A stretch of 17,323 bases of DNA from Flavobacteriales bacterium UBA7382 (lineage in GTDB: Bacteria > Bacteroidota > Bacteroidia > Flavobacteriales_D > Sanyastnellaceae). The number at the start of each line of letters is the position of its first letter. Position 1 is the stretch's first letter. The DNA is taken from NCBI GenBank assembly GCA_002469765.1, contig DKNS01000003.1:28179-45501 (forward strand), read 5' to 3'. Shown here piece after piece: positions 6,838-14,114 of this stretch. The position numbers and the translations under genes are program-made. Below the pieces are notes generated by a model, which was given only the letters and a program-made list of their open reading frames with translations, made no database searches and was not told the origin of the DNA.

Positions 6838-7359
6838 TCAGAGAGAAGGGCGCTCCAAGTGAACCGAGGTGCGGTCGGGGTCGGACAAGTCGACGGCAAT
6901 GTTTTCGTTGTGGTGGGTGCTCAGTGTCAAGCCGCAATAGTCGGCTCGAATGGGGAAGGACCGGTGCTTCCTGTCGACAAGTACCGCCGTATGAACTTCG
7001 CGCGGATGGCCTTCCAGGACGAAACGAACAGCGTGGATCAACGTTCGGCCCGAATTCAAAACATCGTCCACCAAGATGACAATCTTGTGGTTCCAAGCGG
7101 TCATGTCGACGTCGCAATGCATCTCGTGCTCCAGCGGCAAGTCTTTGTGCATTGTCAACGTCCCTGTCACCACTTCGAGGTCGGACAAGGACGTCAGCCT
7201 TGAGGACAAAGCTTCGCACAACGCCTGCCCTTGGCCTGCCACGCCAACGAGGACGAGTGTGGACTCCTGGTAATGCACTTCCAAAAGCTCCCTGGCCATG
7301 CGGTCCAGTTTGCGAACCACATTGTCGTGGGTCATGACCAAATCACGTTGCGCGCTCAT
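6838..7359 (-). CDS. PyrR-like phosphoribosyltransferase family protein
   Basis: This is a type I phosphoribosyltransferase fold protein of 173 residues. The PRPP-binding loop is VILVDDVLNSGRT at 94-106. The segment LVDRKHRSFPIRADYCG (127-143) closely resembles the corresponding part of PyrR (LVDRGHR-PIRAD type), so it is closer to PyrR than to hypoxanthine or adenine phosphoribosyltransferases. Known PyrR proteins act as uracil phosphoribosyltransferases and, in Firmicutes, as RNA-binding attenuators of pyr operons. No pyr genes or attenuator are visible here, so a regulatory role is not supported and the enzyme activity is inferred. It starts with an ATGA overlap with the RlmD-like gene and is the second gene of that leftward unit. 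The stop lies one base from the aroK stop. Confidence 0.82.
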   Translation of the reverse strand: MSAQRDLVMTHDNVVRKLDRMARELLEVHYQESTLVLVGVAGQGQALCEALSSRLTSLSDLEVVTGTLTMHKDLPLEHEMHCDVDMTAWNHKIVILVDDVLNSGRTLIHAVRFVLEGHPREVHTAVLVDRKHRSFPIRADYCGLTLSTHHNENIAVDLSDPDRTSVHLERPSL

Positions 7360-8819
7360 GAGGCCAAGTTCGGGATTTTCTCCAACAAAGCGACCGCCTC
7401 CACGTGGGCGGTGTGCGGGAATTGATCCACAAGCTTCAAGGACTTCAGGGCGTACCCATGCGTTCGCAGTTCCACCAAGTCACGGGCCTGGGTTGCAGGG
7501 TTGCAGCTGACGTAAACAATCCGCTGGGCCTCGAGCCGCATCACCTTGCGGAGGGTCTTGGGCGAGATGCCTGCGCGGGGCGGGTCGAGCACGACGGTGT
7601 GCAGCTTGCCCTGGTATTCTGGATGCTCCAAAAGGAATTTCCCGGCATCTGCCGCGAAGAAGGAGACATTTTCGATGCCGTTGCGCGTCGCCGCCTCACG
7701 TGCATCTTCAATGGCTTGGGGCACAATGTCCACCCCGACGACAGGCACTTGCGCGTGTTTGGCTAGGATTTGGCCGATGGTGCCGGTTCCGCAAAACAGG
7801 TCCATGATGACTTGGCCTGGGCGAGACTCGATGTCTTCCAAAGCGAGGGCCATGACTTCGGCGTACAACTGTTGGGCAGATGCTGGGTTGGTCTGAAAGA
7901 ACGAAGCCATGCTGATGCCAAATGACAACCCGTGCAGCACTTCCTTCAACGTGCTTTCGCCCCAAATGACCTTGGATTGTCCTTCGCGGGCTTCAACACG
8001 TTCGCCGACGTCGTCGTTCAAGGTGTGAAGGATGCCTTGCACCCGATCGCCCCACAAGCCACGAATCAAGCCCACGAACCCTTCCACATCCAAGGGCGCG
8101 TCAGAGGTGGTCACAAGGTTGACAAGAAGCCCTCCGTCTGCCAGACTCTTGCGCACCACAAGGAATCTGAAGAAGCCTTTTCGTTGCGGAGGGTGCCAGG
8201 CGGGCAGCCCTGTGGCTTCACACCACCCTCGCACTTGGTGAAGCGTGGATTCGACCAGAGAATCGAACAGTCCGCTGTCGGCGTCCAAATTCTCCACCGC
8301 CCACCATGTGCCGCGGTGCTTGAACCCCAGCCCAAAGTCGTCCACTTTTTCGTCGGTCTCGAGGTCATGCCTGATCTCCGAGAAGCTGTACTCCATTTTA
8401 TTGCGGTAGTGCCAGCTTGCGGGGGAGGGAACGAGACCTTGGAAGGTGTCGTTCAAATTCTCGACCCCTCCAATTTTGCGGTAGAGGTCAAGCGCTGTGG
8501 CTGTCTTCCATTCATGCTGGAGGTGCATGGGCACGGTGGCGTAGGGCGCTCCGGGAATGGCTTGGTAGGGAAGTTCAATTTCGAACTCCGCCTTTTCAAG
8601 CACCCGCAACAGGCGGCACTCGGCATGTTTGGACTTGCACTTCACCACTTGTGCCTCGACGGTTTGGCCTGCAAACGCATTCTGAACAAAGACCACAAAC
8701 GGCCCCTTTTCTGTTTCCAAGCGAGCGATGCCTTTGCCTCCGAACGCCATGTCTTCAATCTGAAGCTTCAGAATCTGTCCCTTGTGAAATGTCCGCTTCA
8801 CACGTCGATGTCCTCCCAT
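7356..8819 (-). CDS. rlmD: RlmD/RumA-family 23S rRNA (uracil-C5)-methyltransferase lacking the usual Fe-S cysteine cluster
   Basis: Members methylate a uridine at C5 in rRNA or tRNA using S-adenosylmethionine. The predicted 487-residue protein has an N-terminal TRAM-type RNA-binding domain (about 12-70, with IEDMAFGGKGIAR), a central RNA-binding region with YRNKMEYSF (138-146), and a C-terminal Rossmann methyltransferase domain. That domain shows DLFCGTGTIG (SAM loop), LDPPRAG, the nucleophile Cys439 in VSCNPATQ, and PHTAHVE with the general-base Glu474. In RumA-type enzymes a CxxxxxCxxC cluster follows the TRAM domain and binds [4Fe-4S]. Here that place reads PYQAIPGAPYATVPMHLQHE and has no Cys. 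ATG 8819 is chosen because more upstream starts run into the divergent gene's promoter and ORF; GTG 8801 (VKRTFHKGQ) is an alternative. It overlaps the pyrR-like gene by 4 nt. Confidence 0.88.
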   Translation of the reverse strand: MGGHRRVKRTFHKGQILKLQIEDMAFGGKGIARLETEKGPFVVFVQNAFAGQTVEAQVVKCKSKHAECRLLRVLEKAEFEIELPYQAIPGAPYATVPMHLQHEWKTATALDLYRKIGGVENLNDTFQGLVPSPASWHYRNKMEYSFSEIRHDLETDEKVDDFGLGFKHRGTWWAVENLDADSGLFDSLVESTLHQVRGWCEATGLPAWHPPQRKGFFRFLVVRKSLADGGLLVNLVTTSDAPLDVEGFVGLIRGLWGDRVQGILHTLNDDVGERVEAREGQSKVIWGESTLKEVLHGLSFGISMASFFQTNPASAQQLYAEVMALALEDIESRPGQVIMDLFCGTGTIGQILAKHAQVPVVGVDIVPQAIEDAREAATRNGIENVSFFAADAGKFLLEHPEYQGKLHTVVLDPPRAGISPKTLRKVMRLEAQRIVYVSCNPATQARDLVELRTHGYALKSLKLVDQFPHTAHVEAVALLEKIPNLAS

Positions 8820-8834
8820 GTCCTTGGTTTGCCG

Positions 8835-8842
8835 CGAAGGTA
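8835..8842 (-). promoter_or_regulatory. near-consensus -7 promoter element for rlmD
   Basis: The minus strand reads TACCTTCG, one mismatch from TAnnTTTG, ending 15 bases before the ATG at 8819. A start of transcription a few bases later would give a leader of about ten bases. It lies back to back with the element at 8859. Confidence 0.4.
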
Positions 8843-8858
8843 CTGTCTCGGGATGCGG

Positions 8859-8866
8859 TACCTTTG
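8859..8866 (+). promoter_or_regulatory. Bacteroidota -7 promoter element, four bases before an ATG start
   Basis: TACCTTTG matches TAnnTTTG exactly and is followed by AGAG and then the ATG at 8871. Sequence and spacing are the same as at 2139-2153, which predicts an mRNA beginning at or next to the start codon. A TTTG at 8828-8831 is 27 bases upstream, farther than the usual -33 element, so it is not claimed as part of the promoter. Confidence 0.6.
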
Positions 8867-8870
8867 AGAG

Positions 8871-9749
8871 ATGCCTCATTCGTCCGAACAAATTTGTCGC
8901 TGGGTGCTGTTCGTGCTGTGTGCCTTGTGGGGCATGACGCCTGCTTCAGGCCAAATGCGAGAAGGCGAGTGGTCGTTGGCCACATTCAACGTGCGTTTCG
9001 ACAACCCGGGCGATCCCTTGACTTGGGAGGAGCGGCGCGATCAAGTGGCCCAAATCGTCGGTTTTTACGATGTCGTGGGCGTCCAAGAGGCTTTGCCTCA
9101 TCAGGTGGACGACCTTGCATCGCGGCTTCCATGGATGGCCCATGTCGGGAGTGGACGCGACGAGAACGGGGGAGGAGAGGCTTGCCCCATCTTCTACGAC
9201 AAGAACAAGTGGGAGTTGCTGCAGAGCCAGACCTTGTGGCTTGCCCGCGACTGGAAAATCCCTGGTGCCATTCACCCTGCGGCGGATTTGCCACGCATTG
9301 TGACCGTGGTCACGTTGCATCACAAGGCCGATGGCAAGACGCTAAGGGTGTACAACACGCATTGGAGCCACGTGTCTGTGGACGCGCGGGAATTCGCTGG
9401 GGACTTCATTGCCTTGCTTGACGCCGCATGCGAGGCAGACGCCACGGCGCTGCTTGGGGACTTCAATGAAGTGCAGGCTTCCCCAGGCAGGATGGCCTTG
9501 TCCGACGCCGGCTTCGTGAACACCTACAACAACCCCAAAGTCCGATGCCGTCGAGAATTCCCCACCTACACCACCTTCAAGCCGGAGGGGTCGGCAGGCG
9601 GGCCGCGCATTGACGCCGTGTACGTCAAAGGTTTGGAGGCCACATGGACGTGCGTTGATGAGGTGATCGTCAAAGGCTTTTTCATCAGCGACCACATGCC
9701 CGTGCATGCCGTGGTCAAGTGGAACACCAACTTGAACGGACGTCGATGA
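8871..9749 (+). CDS. Secreted endonuclease/exonuclease/phosphatase-family metal-dependent hydrolase
   Basis: The 292-residue protein has an N-terminal signal peptide (hydrophobic 11-25, likely cleavage after ASG or ASGQ), so it should act outside the cytoplasm. The rest is one EEP domain (DNase I/exonuclease III/sphingomyelinase fold). Visible parts are ATFNVRFDNPGDPLTWEERR (37-56), metal ligand Glu73 in VGVQEAL, YNTHWSHVS (161-169), LLGDFNE (194-200), the GPRIDAVYVKG strand and the catalytic pair in SDHMP (273-277). Bacteroidota encode many such secreted proteins. Their substrates (nucleic acid, phosphodiesters or inositol phosphates) are not predictable from sequence. The usual Asp in the NTHxDH motif is Ser here. 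Start chosen because ATG 8871 lies right after a promoter element. Overlaps the transporter gene by 4 nt (ATGA). Confidence 0.88.
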   Translation: MPHSSEQICRWVLFVLCALWGMTPASGQMREGEWSLATFNVRFDNPGDPLTWEERRDQVAQIVGFYDVVGVQEALPHQVDDLASRLPWMAHVGSGRDENGGGEACPIFYDKNKWELLQSQTLWLARDWKIPGAIHPAADLPRIVTVVTLHHKADGKTLRVYNTHWSHVSVDAREFAGDFIALLDAACEADATALLGDFNEVQASPGRMALSDAGFVNTYNNPKVRCRREFPTYTTFKPEGSAGGPRIDAVYVKGLEATWTCVDEVIVKGFFISDHMPVHAVVKWNTNLNGRR

Positions 9750-11983
9750 CCCCGCATGAAAACCTCAAGACGATGGGCACCTGGCCGGTGTTTTTGACGG
9801 CCATCTCCACCATCTTGGGGGCCATCCTTTTCTTGCGATTCGGGTACGCCGTGGCCCACATCGGCTTGGTCTCCACGTTGATGATTGTCTTCGTGGGTCA
9901 TTTGGTGACGGTGCCCACAGCCCTCGCAGTGGCGGAAATCGCCACGAATCAAAAAGTTGAAGGTGGTGGTGCTTATTTTATGATTTCCAGGTCTTTTGGT
10001 CTGAACATTGGGGGGGCCATTGGGTTGGCGTTGTACTTGTCCCAAGCCATCAGTGTGGCCTTTTACGTCATTGCATTTACCGTCGCTTGCCGCGATGTGT
10101 TGCATTGGGCCGATGTGGTCCATGGCGTGGCCATTGACCCCATGTGGGTCAACCTTGGGGTGATGGCGTTGTTGACGATGTTGATGGTGGGGAAGGGGGC
10201 AAACCTCGGTGTCAAGGCCCTTTACATCGTGGTCGTGTTGCTGTTCTTGGCTTTGGTCTTGTTCTTCCTGGGAAGCGGCCCAGGGAACCCGAATTTGAGT
10301 CCCTTGGCGACCATTCCTGACGTGTTGACCACCGCATCCGGAGAGACTGTAAAGCGATTCTCGTTCTTCGAGGTGTTCACCTTCATTTTTCCGGCATTCA
10401 CTGGCATTGCCGCAGGGCTCGGACTTAGCGGAGATTTGAAAGACCCACGCTCGAGCATTCCCAAAGGCACCATTTGGGCCACAGTGGTGGGGATTGTGAT
10501 TTACATCGCTGTGGCCATCAAGTTGTGGTGGAGTGCCCCACTCGAAGCCTTGGCGGCTGACGAGCTTTACATGGAGAACATCGCCTTGTGGGGTCCGATC
10601 ATTCCCATCGGTTTGGCTGCGGCCGCCATGAGTTCGGCCTTGGGCAGCGTGATGGTGGCGCCGCGGACGCTCCAAGCCATTGCCGCGGACCAGATTTTCC
10701 CTGCCGGCATGTCGGCTTGGCTCAAGAAGGGCAGGGGTTCGCAAAACGAGCCTGTTCGGGCATCGTTGGCCACGTGTGCCATTGCTTTTGTTTTTGTGCT
10801 GATGGGAGACATCAACGCTGTGGCCGAAATCATTTCCATGTTCTTCATGGTGACCTACGGAGCCATTTGCCTGGTGTCGTTTCTAGAGCATATGGCGGCC
10901 GACCCCAGCTACCGTCCCACGTTCCGTTCGCACTGGTCCATCAGTCTGATGGGGGCGGTGCTGTGCATTGTGTTGATGTTTGGCATGAACCCGACTTACG
11001 CCACGGCGAGCTTGATCATCATGGTGCTCATTCATGCCTGGGTGTCCCGCCTTGGGAGCGGCCAACGCGGGATGGTCCGGTTGTTTCGTGGGGTCATCTT
11101 TCAAGTCCAGCGGTTCCTTCAGTTGGCGTTGCAAATGAGCGACGACGACCTGGAAGAGTCCAGGGGCTGGCGGCCTTTCGTGTTGGCGATTTCCCCTGAC
11201 ACGTTTGACCGTCAAGAAGGGTTTGACATGGTGCGCTGGGTGGCTTACCGCCATGGGTTTGGGACGTATATGCACTTCATCAAGGGGTTCTTGTCCCAAG
11301 AGACCCAGGCGGAAGCCCAAAAAGCCCACGCCCAACTTGTGAAACGTGCTCGCGGCAACCGAAGCCGCGTTCACCTTGACACCATCATCAGCCCATCCTA
11401 CACGTCGGCCATCGCCCAATGCATACAGTTGCCTGGCATTTCGGGCAAAGGGAACAACCTTTTTTTGATGGAGTACGCGCCGGATCAGCCGGCCAACCGC
11501 GACCAGCTCATGGACAACTTTGGGCTGTTGGCGGCATCGGGGTTGGACCTCGCTTTGTTGCGGAGCAGCGGGCGGAAGTTTGGCAACAAGCACGACATCC
11601 ATTTGTGGATCACGCCAGAAGACAGTGTGAATTCGAGCTTGATGATTTTGCTCGCCTACATCCTTCAGGGACATCCCGATTGGAGCGACGCCAGCATCAG
11701 CGTGTTCTTTCTTCACGACGGAGAGAATGCAGAAGAGGAGGAGGCCTTGCGCGCAAGCATTGTGGAAGGACGCCTGCCCATTGCGGAACAAAACATTGAG
11801 CACGTCACGCACCACTCCAGTTCTGTCCAGACCATCAAGAACAAATCGGGCGGTGCAGACCTTGTCATTCTTGGATTCCAGTCTTCCGACATTGAAACCA
11901 TGGGCGAGGATGCCTTTGAGCGTTTCAATGGCTTGGGAGAAGTGATGTTTGTTCACGGGATGAAACCCCTTGCCATTCAGTGA
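9746..11983 (+). CDS. SLC12-type cation-chloride cotransporter-like permease (APC superfamily)
   Basis: A 745-residue polytopic membrane protein. Residues 12-435 contain about twelve hydrophobic segments and match the amino acid permease/SLC12 fold: the first helix GTWPVFLTAISTILGAILFLRFGYAV, then KVEGGGAYFMISRSFGLNIGGAIGL (70-94), FIFPAFTGIAAGLGLSGDLKDPRSSIPKG (about 213-241) and SSALGSVMVAPRTLQAIAAD (296-315). The GGAYFMISRS-GGAIG pattern and the LSGDLKDP segment are those of Na-K-Cl and K-Cl cotransporters rather than ordinary amino acid permeases. A soluble tail of about 295 residues follows (450-745). It includes KHDIHLWITPEDSVNSSLMILLAYIL, which matches the SLC12 C-terminal domain (nucleotide-binding-like, universal-stress-protein-like fold). 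Ion choice cannot be read from sequence. ATG 9746 overlaps the upstream stop; an ORF extension to 9719 is unlikely. The stop overlaps aroQ by one base. Confidence 0.85.
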   Translation: MTPHENLKTMGTWPVFLTAISTILGAILFLRFGYAVAHIGLVSTLMIVFVGHLVTVPTALAVAEIATNQKVEGGGAYFMISRSFGLNIGGAIGLALYLSQAISVAFYVIAFTVACRDVLHWADVVHGVAIDPMWVNLGVMALLTMLMVGKGANLGVKALYIVVVLLFLALVLFFLGSGPGNPNLSPLATIPDVLTTASGETVKRFSFFEVFTFIFPAFTGIAAGLGLSGDLKDPRSSIPKGTIWATVVGIVIYIAVAIKLWWSAPLEALAADELYMENIALWGPIIPIGLAAAAMSSALGSVMVAPRTLQAIAADQIFPAGMSAWLKKGRGSQNEPVRASLATCAIAFVFVLMGDINAVAEIISMFFMVTYGAICLVSFLEHMAADPSYRPTFRSHWSISLMGAVLCIVLMFGMNPTYATASLIIMVLIHAWVSRLGSGQRGMVRLFRGVIFQVQRFLQLALQMSDDDLEESRGWRPFVLAISPDTFDRQEGFDMVRWVAYRHGFGTYMHFIKGFLSQETQAEAQKAHAQLVKRARGNRSRVHLDTIISPSYTSAIAQCIQLPGISGKGNNLFLMEYAPDQPANRDQLMDNFGLLAASGLDLALLRSSGRKFGNKHDIHLWITPEDSVNSSLMILLAYILQGHPDWSDASISVFFLHDGENAEEEEALRASIVEGRLPIAEQNIEHVTHHSSSVQTIKNKSGGADLVILGFQSSDIETMGEDAFERFNGLGEVMFVHGMKPLAIQ

Positions 11984-12411
11984 TGATCAAAATTGCAATT
12001 GTCCACGGTCCCAACCTCAATTTGTTGGGGCAACGCAACCCTGAGGTGTACGGCAATTTGACGCTGGAGCAGCTCGAGGCGGCTGTGGCTGAACGCGCGG
12101 CAGAACGCGGCGCTGAAGTTGAAGCATTCCAAAGCAACCACGAAGGCGAGCTCATTGACGCGCTCCATGCTGCGGGCAAATCTTGCCAAGGGGTCATCTT
12201 CAACCCTGGCGGCTTCTCGCACACTTCTGTGGCCCTGCGCGATGCCGTGGAGGCCAGTCGCATTCCGGTGATCGAGGTGCACATTTCCAACATCCACGGC
12301 CGCGAACATTTCCGCCGTACCAGCTTGACGGCTGCTGCAGCCCAAGCCTGCATTTCAGGAATGGGCCTCCAAGGCTACTTGTCCGCCCTGGAAGCGTTGT
12401 TGAATTCTTGA
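11983..12411 (+). CDS. aroQ: Type II 3-dehydroquinate dehydratase
   Basis: It dehydrates 3-dehydroquinate to 3-dehydroshikimate, the third step of the shikimate pathway, and usually forms a dodecamer in the cytoplasm. The 142-residue protein is the normal size. The opening VHGPNLNLLGQRNPEVYG carries the catalytic Arg18 and Tyr23. QSNHEGELID (50-59) and NPGGFSHTS (74-82) are conserved, and His100 in VHISNIHGREHFRRTSL is the catalytic acid. ATG 11983 shares one base with the transporter stop (TGATG); a GTG at 11980 adds one residue and is less likely. It is the last gene of the rightward trio. Its TGA and the stop of the opposite-strand gene lie directly side by side as the palindrome TGATCA at 12409-12414. 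Confidence 0.96.
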   Translation: MIKIAIVHGPNLNLLGQRNPEVYGNLTLEQLEAAVAERAAERGAEVEAFQSNHEGELIDALHAAGKSCQGVIFNPGGFSHTSVALRDAVEASRIPVIEVHISNIHGREHFRRTSLTAAAAQACISGMGLQGYLSALEALLNS

Positions 12412-12972
12412 TCAGGCCTTCTTCAGCTGAGCCAGGTGCTTGTTGAACAGCGTCACAAGTTGCGTCGAGTCCTTGGCTTCCAGTTGCTTTCCAAAGACGA
12501 GTGTCTTTGACTCCGTCCCCACGTGGATGCGCTCTCCCCCGATGACCCAAAATTGCTGGTCCATGGATTCGAGGAACGACTTGGGGTTCGGGGCAGGGGC
12601 TTGGGCGGACTTTAATTCGTGCAGAGACGCCTCCGCGGCTTTGCCAGTCTGTTCTCCGTGATCCAGTCGGATGGACAAGCCATCCTGGCTCAATTGGACG
12701 ACTTCTTGCCCTGAACGACGCCAGCGCACGGCCTTCCATCCGCGCATGAAGAAGAAGGCCCAGAACCCCATACAAATGAGGTAAAACTGGCGCTCCCCTC
12801 CAGGAAAGATCCAGGCGCCATAGGCCAACATGGCGCCCAAGGCTGCCCATGCGCCAAGCCAGAGCTCGAGGCTTTGCCGCTGCCAATCCGGGATGGACCC
12901 TGAAATGGTGGCCATCCACCGGTCGCCGGACCGGCTGACCACGATGCGCTCTCCGATGCGGTGACTTTTCAT
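12412..12972 (-). CDS. Small two-TM membrane protein of unknown function
   Basis: The 186-residue protein is not recognised. A polar N-terminus of about 35 residues leads into two hydrophobic segments (about 38-55 and 62-77) joined by a very short loop, making a helical hairpin. RGWKAVRWRRSGQE follows at about 77-90 and should be on the cytoplasmic face by the positive-inside rule. The remaining hundred or so residues are soluble and look alpha/beta with repeated short strands (VVQLSQDGLSIRLDHGEQ, QFWVIGGERIHVGTES, KTLVFGKQLE), a pattern reminiscent of a PH-like domain, but that is only an impression. The start ATG overlaps the bshA stop by 4 nt, so it is the last gene of the cmk, GH3, bshA unit and may be translationally coupled to bshA. 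Confidence 0.7.
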   Translation of the reverse strand: MKSHRIGERIVVSRSGDRWMATISGSIPDWQRQSLELWLGAWAALGAMLAYGAWIFPGGERQFYLICMGFWAFFFMRGWKAVRWRRSGQEVVQLSQDGLSIRLDHGEQTGKAAEASLHELKSAQAPAPNPKSFLESMDQQFWVIGGERIHVGTESKTLVFGKQLEAKDSTQLVTLFNKHLAQLKKA

Positions 12973-14111
12973 GAAGAATGGGAAGCAAGGGCCCTGCGGT
13001 ACAGGCCTTCGTATTGGGGCAGGATTTTGTGAATGTGGAACGCTTCAGCCCTCTCCAGCGCAGCTTCCCTGAACCTCTTGCGGTTGGCGTTGTCCAGCAC
13101 ATGCAAGGCATCTTTCGCCATGCCGCGCACATCTCCCACAGGTCGAAGCATGCCAGTCTTTCCTTGAAGGTTGACTTCAGGCAGGCCTCCAACGTTTGTT
13201 GAAATCACGGGCACCCCCGCGGCGAAGGCTTCCAGAGCGACAAGTCCAAAACTTTCCGTTTCTGAGGGAAGCACCAACAAATCGCTGATCAGCAGTGGTT
13301 CGATGGGGTTTTTCACTTTGCCCAAGAACACCACGTCCGATGACACATTCAACTCGTGGGCATGGCGCTCCGCCGCAGCTCGGTCGGGGCCGTCGCCCAC
13401 CATAAGCAGCTTGACTTCTTTCGCCGCACGGAGGTGTGCGAACATGGCCACCACGTCGCACACGCGTTTCACCGGTCGGAAGTTGCTTATATGACAAAGA
13501 ACAGGCGCACCTTCAGGCGAGAGTTCCTCCTTGAAGGCGGCGTTGGGCTCCCTTTGGAAATGGCTCGGGCAAATGAAATTGGACACCACTTCAATGGGGT
13601 GCTTTCCAAACGTCTCCACCGACACCCTCTTGAGGTCTTCCGACACCGCGGTGACGACATCACTCTCTTCAATCGCATCGCAAATGGACGGTTTGAACGA
13701 CGCGTCCTGCCCGAGCAAGGTGATGTCTGTGCCATGAAGCGTGGTGACCACAGGGAGCGGCTGGCCTTGTTTGGCCAGAATTCTTCGGGCATTCAACGCC
13801 GCGCTCGCATGAGGGATGGCGTAGTGGACGTGAAGCAAATCCAGCGAATAGGCCGTCGCCACCTCCACCATTTTGGAGGTCAAGACCAGTTCATAGGGAG
13901 GGTAGTCGAAAAGGGGGTACTTGGACACCTCCACTTCGTGGTAGAAGACCCGAGGGTGAAACGACCCCAGGCGCACGGGTTGCGTGTATGTGATGAAGTG
14001 CACCTCGTGTCCTTGATCGGCCAGAGCCTTGCCCAACTCTGTCGCCACCACACCACTGCCTCCATAGGTGGGGTAGCATACGATTCCAATGCGAAGGGGG
14101 GCAGCAGTCAT
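12969..14111 (-). CDS. bshA: N-acetyl-alpha-D-glucosaminyl L-malate synthase (bacillithiol biosynthesis)
   Basis: It is a GT4 glycosyltransferase joining UDP-N-acetylglucosamine to L-malate, the first step in making the thiol bacillithiol. The 380-residue protein starts with LRIGIVCYPTYGGSGVVATELG (6-27), the signature N-terminus of BshA. It also has LHVHYAIPHA (93-102), TLHGTDITLLG (124-134), SNFRPVKRV (209-217) and the GT4 E-x7-E motif in ETESFGLVALEAF (Glu286 to Glu294). Length matches characterised BshA. Bacillithiol is found in Firmicutes, Deinococcus and Bacteroidota. The other steps (BshB deacetylase, BshC cysteine ligase) are not in the window. It lies 3 bp after the GH3/serine-hydrolase gene, a neighbourhood I recall from other Bacteroidota, and overlaps the small membrane protein gene by 4 nt. 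Confidence 0.95.
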   Translation of the reverse strand: MTAAPLRIGIVCYPTYGGSGVVATELGKALADQGHEVHFITYTQPVRLGSFHPRVFYHEVEVSKYPLFDYPPYELVLTSKMVEVATAYSLDLLHVHYAIPHASAALNARRILAKQGQPLPVVTTLHGTDITLLGQDASFKPSICDAIEESDVVTAVSEDLKRVSVETFGKHPIEVVSNFICPSHFQREPNAAFKEELSPEGAPVLCHISNFRPVKRVCDVVAMFAHLRAAKEVKLLMVGDGPDRAAAERHAHELNVSSDVVFLGKVKNPIEPLLISDLLVLPSETESFGLVALEAFAAGVPVISTNVGGLPEVNLQGKTGMLRPVGDVRGMAKDALHVLDNANRKRFREAALERAEAFHIHKILPQYEGLYRRALASHSS

Positions 14112-14114
14112 GCG

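Noticed and set aside
8828..8831. TTTG as a -33 element for the EEP gene promoter
   Set aside because: Spacing of 27 bases to the -7 element is longer than the usual 19-21.
9566..10744. Long minus-strand ORF (392 aa) antisense to the EEP and transporter genes
   Set aside because: Its His/Gln/Gly-rich sequence is what the reverse frame of a G+C-biased coding region gives. The plus-strand frame encodes recognised proteins.
10883..11956. Long minus-strand ORF (357 aa) antisense to the transporter C-terminal domain
   Set aside because: Shadow of the SLC12-type gene; no recognisable domain and no start signals.
12200..13192. Minus-strand ORF (330 aa) overlapping bshA, the small membrane protein and aroQ
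   Set aside because: It runs in another frame across three genes supported by motifs or by overlapping start/stop signals.
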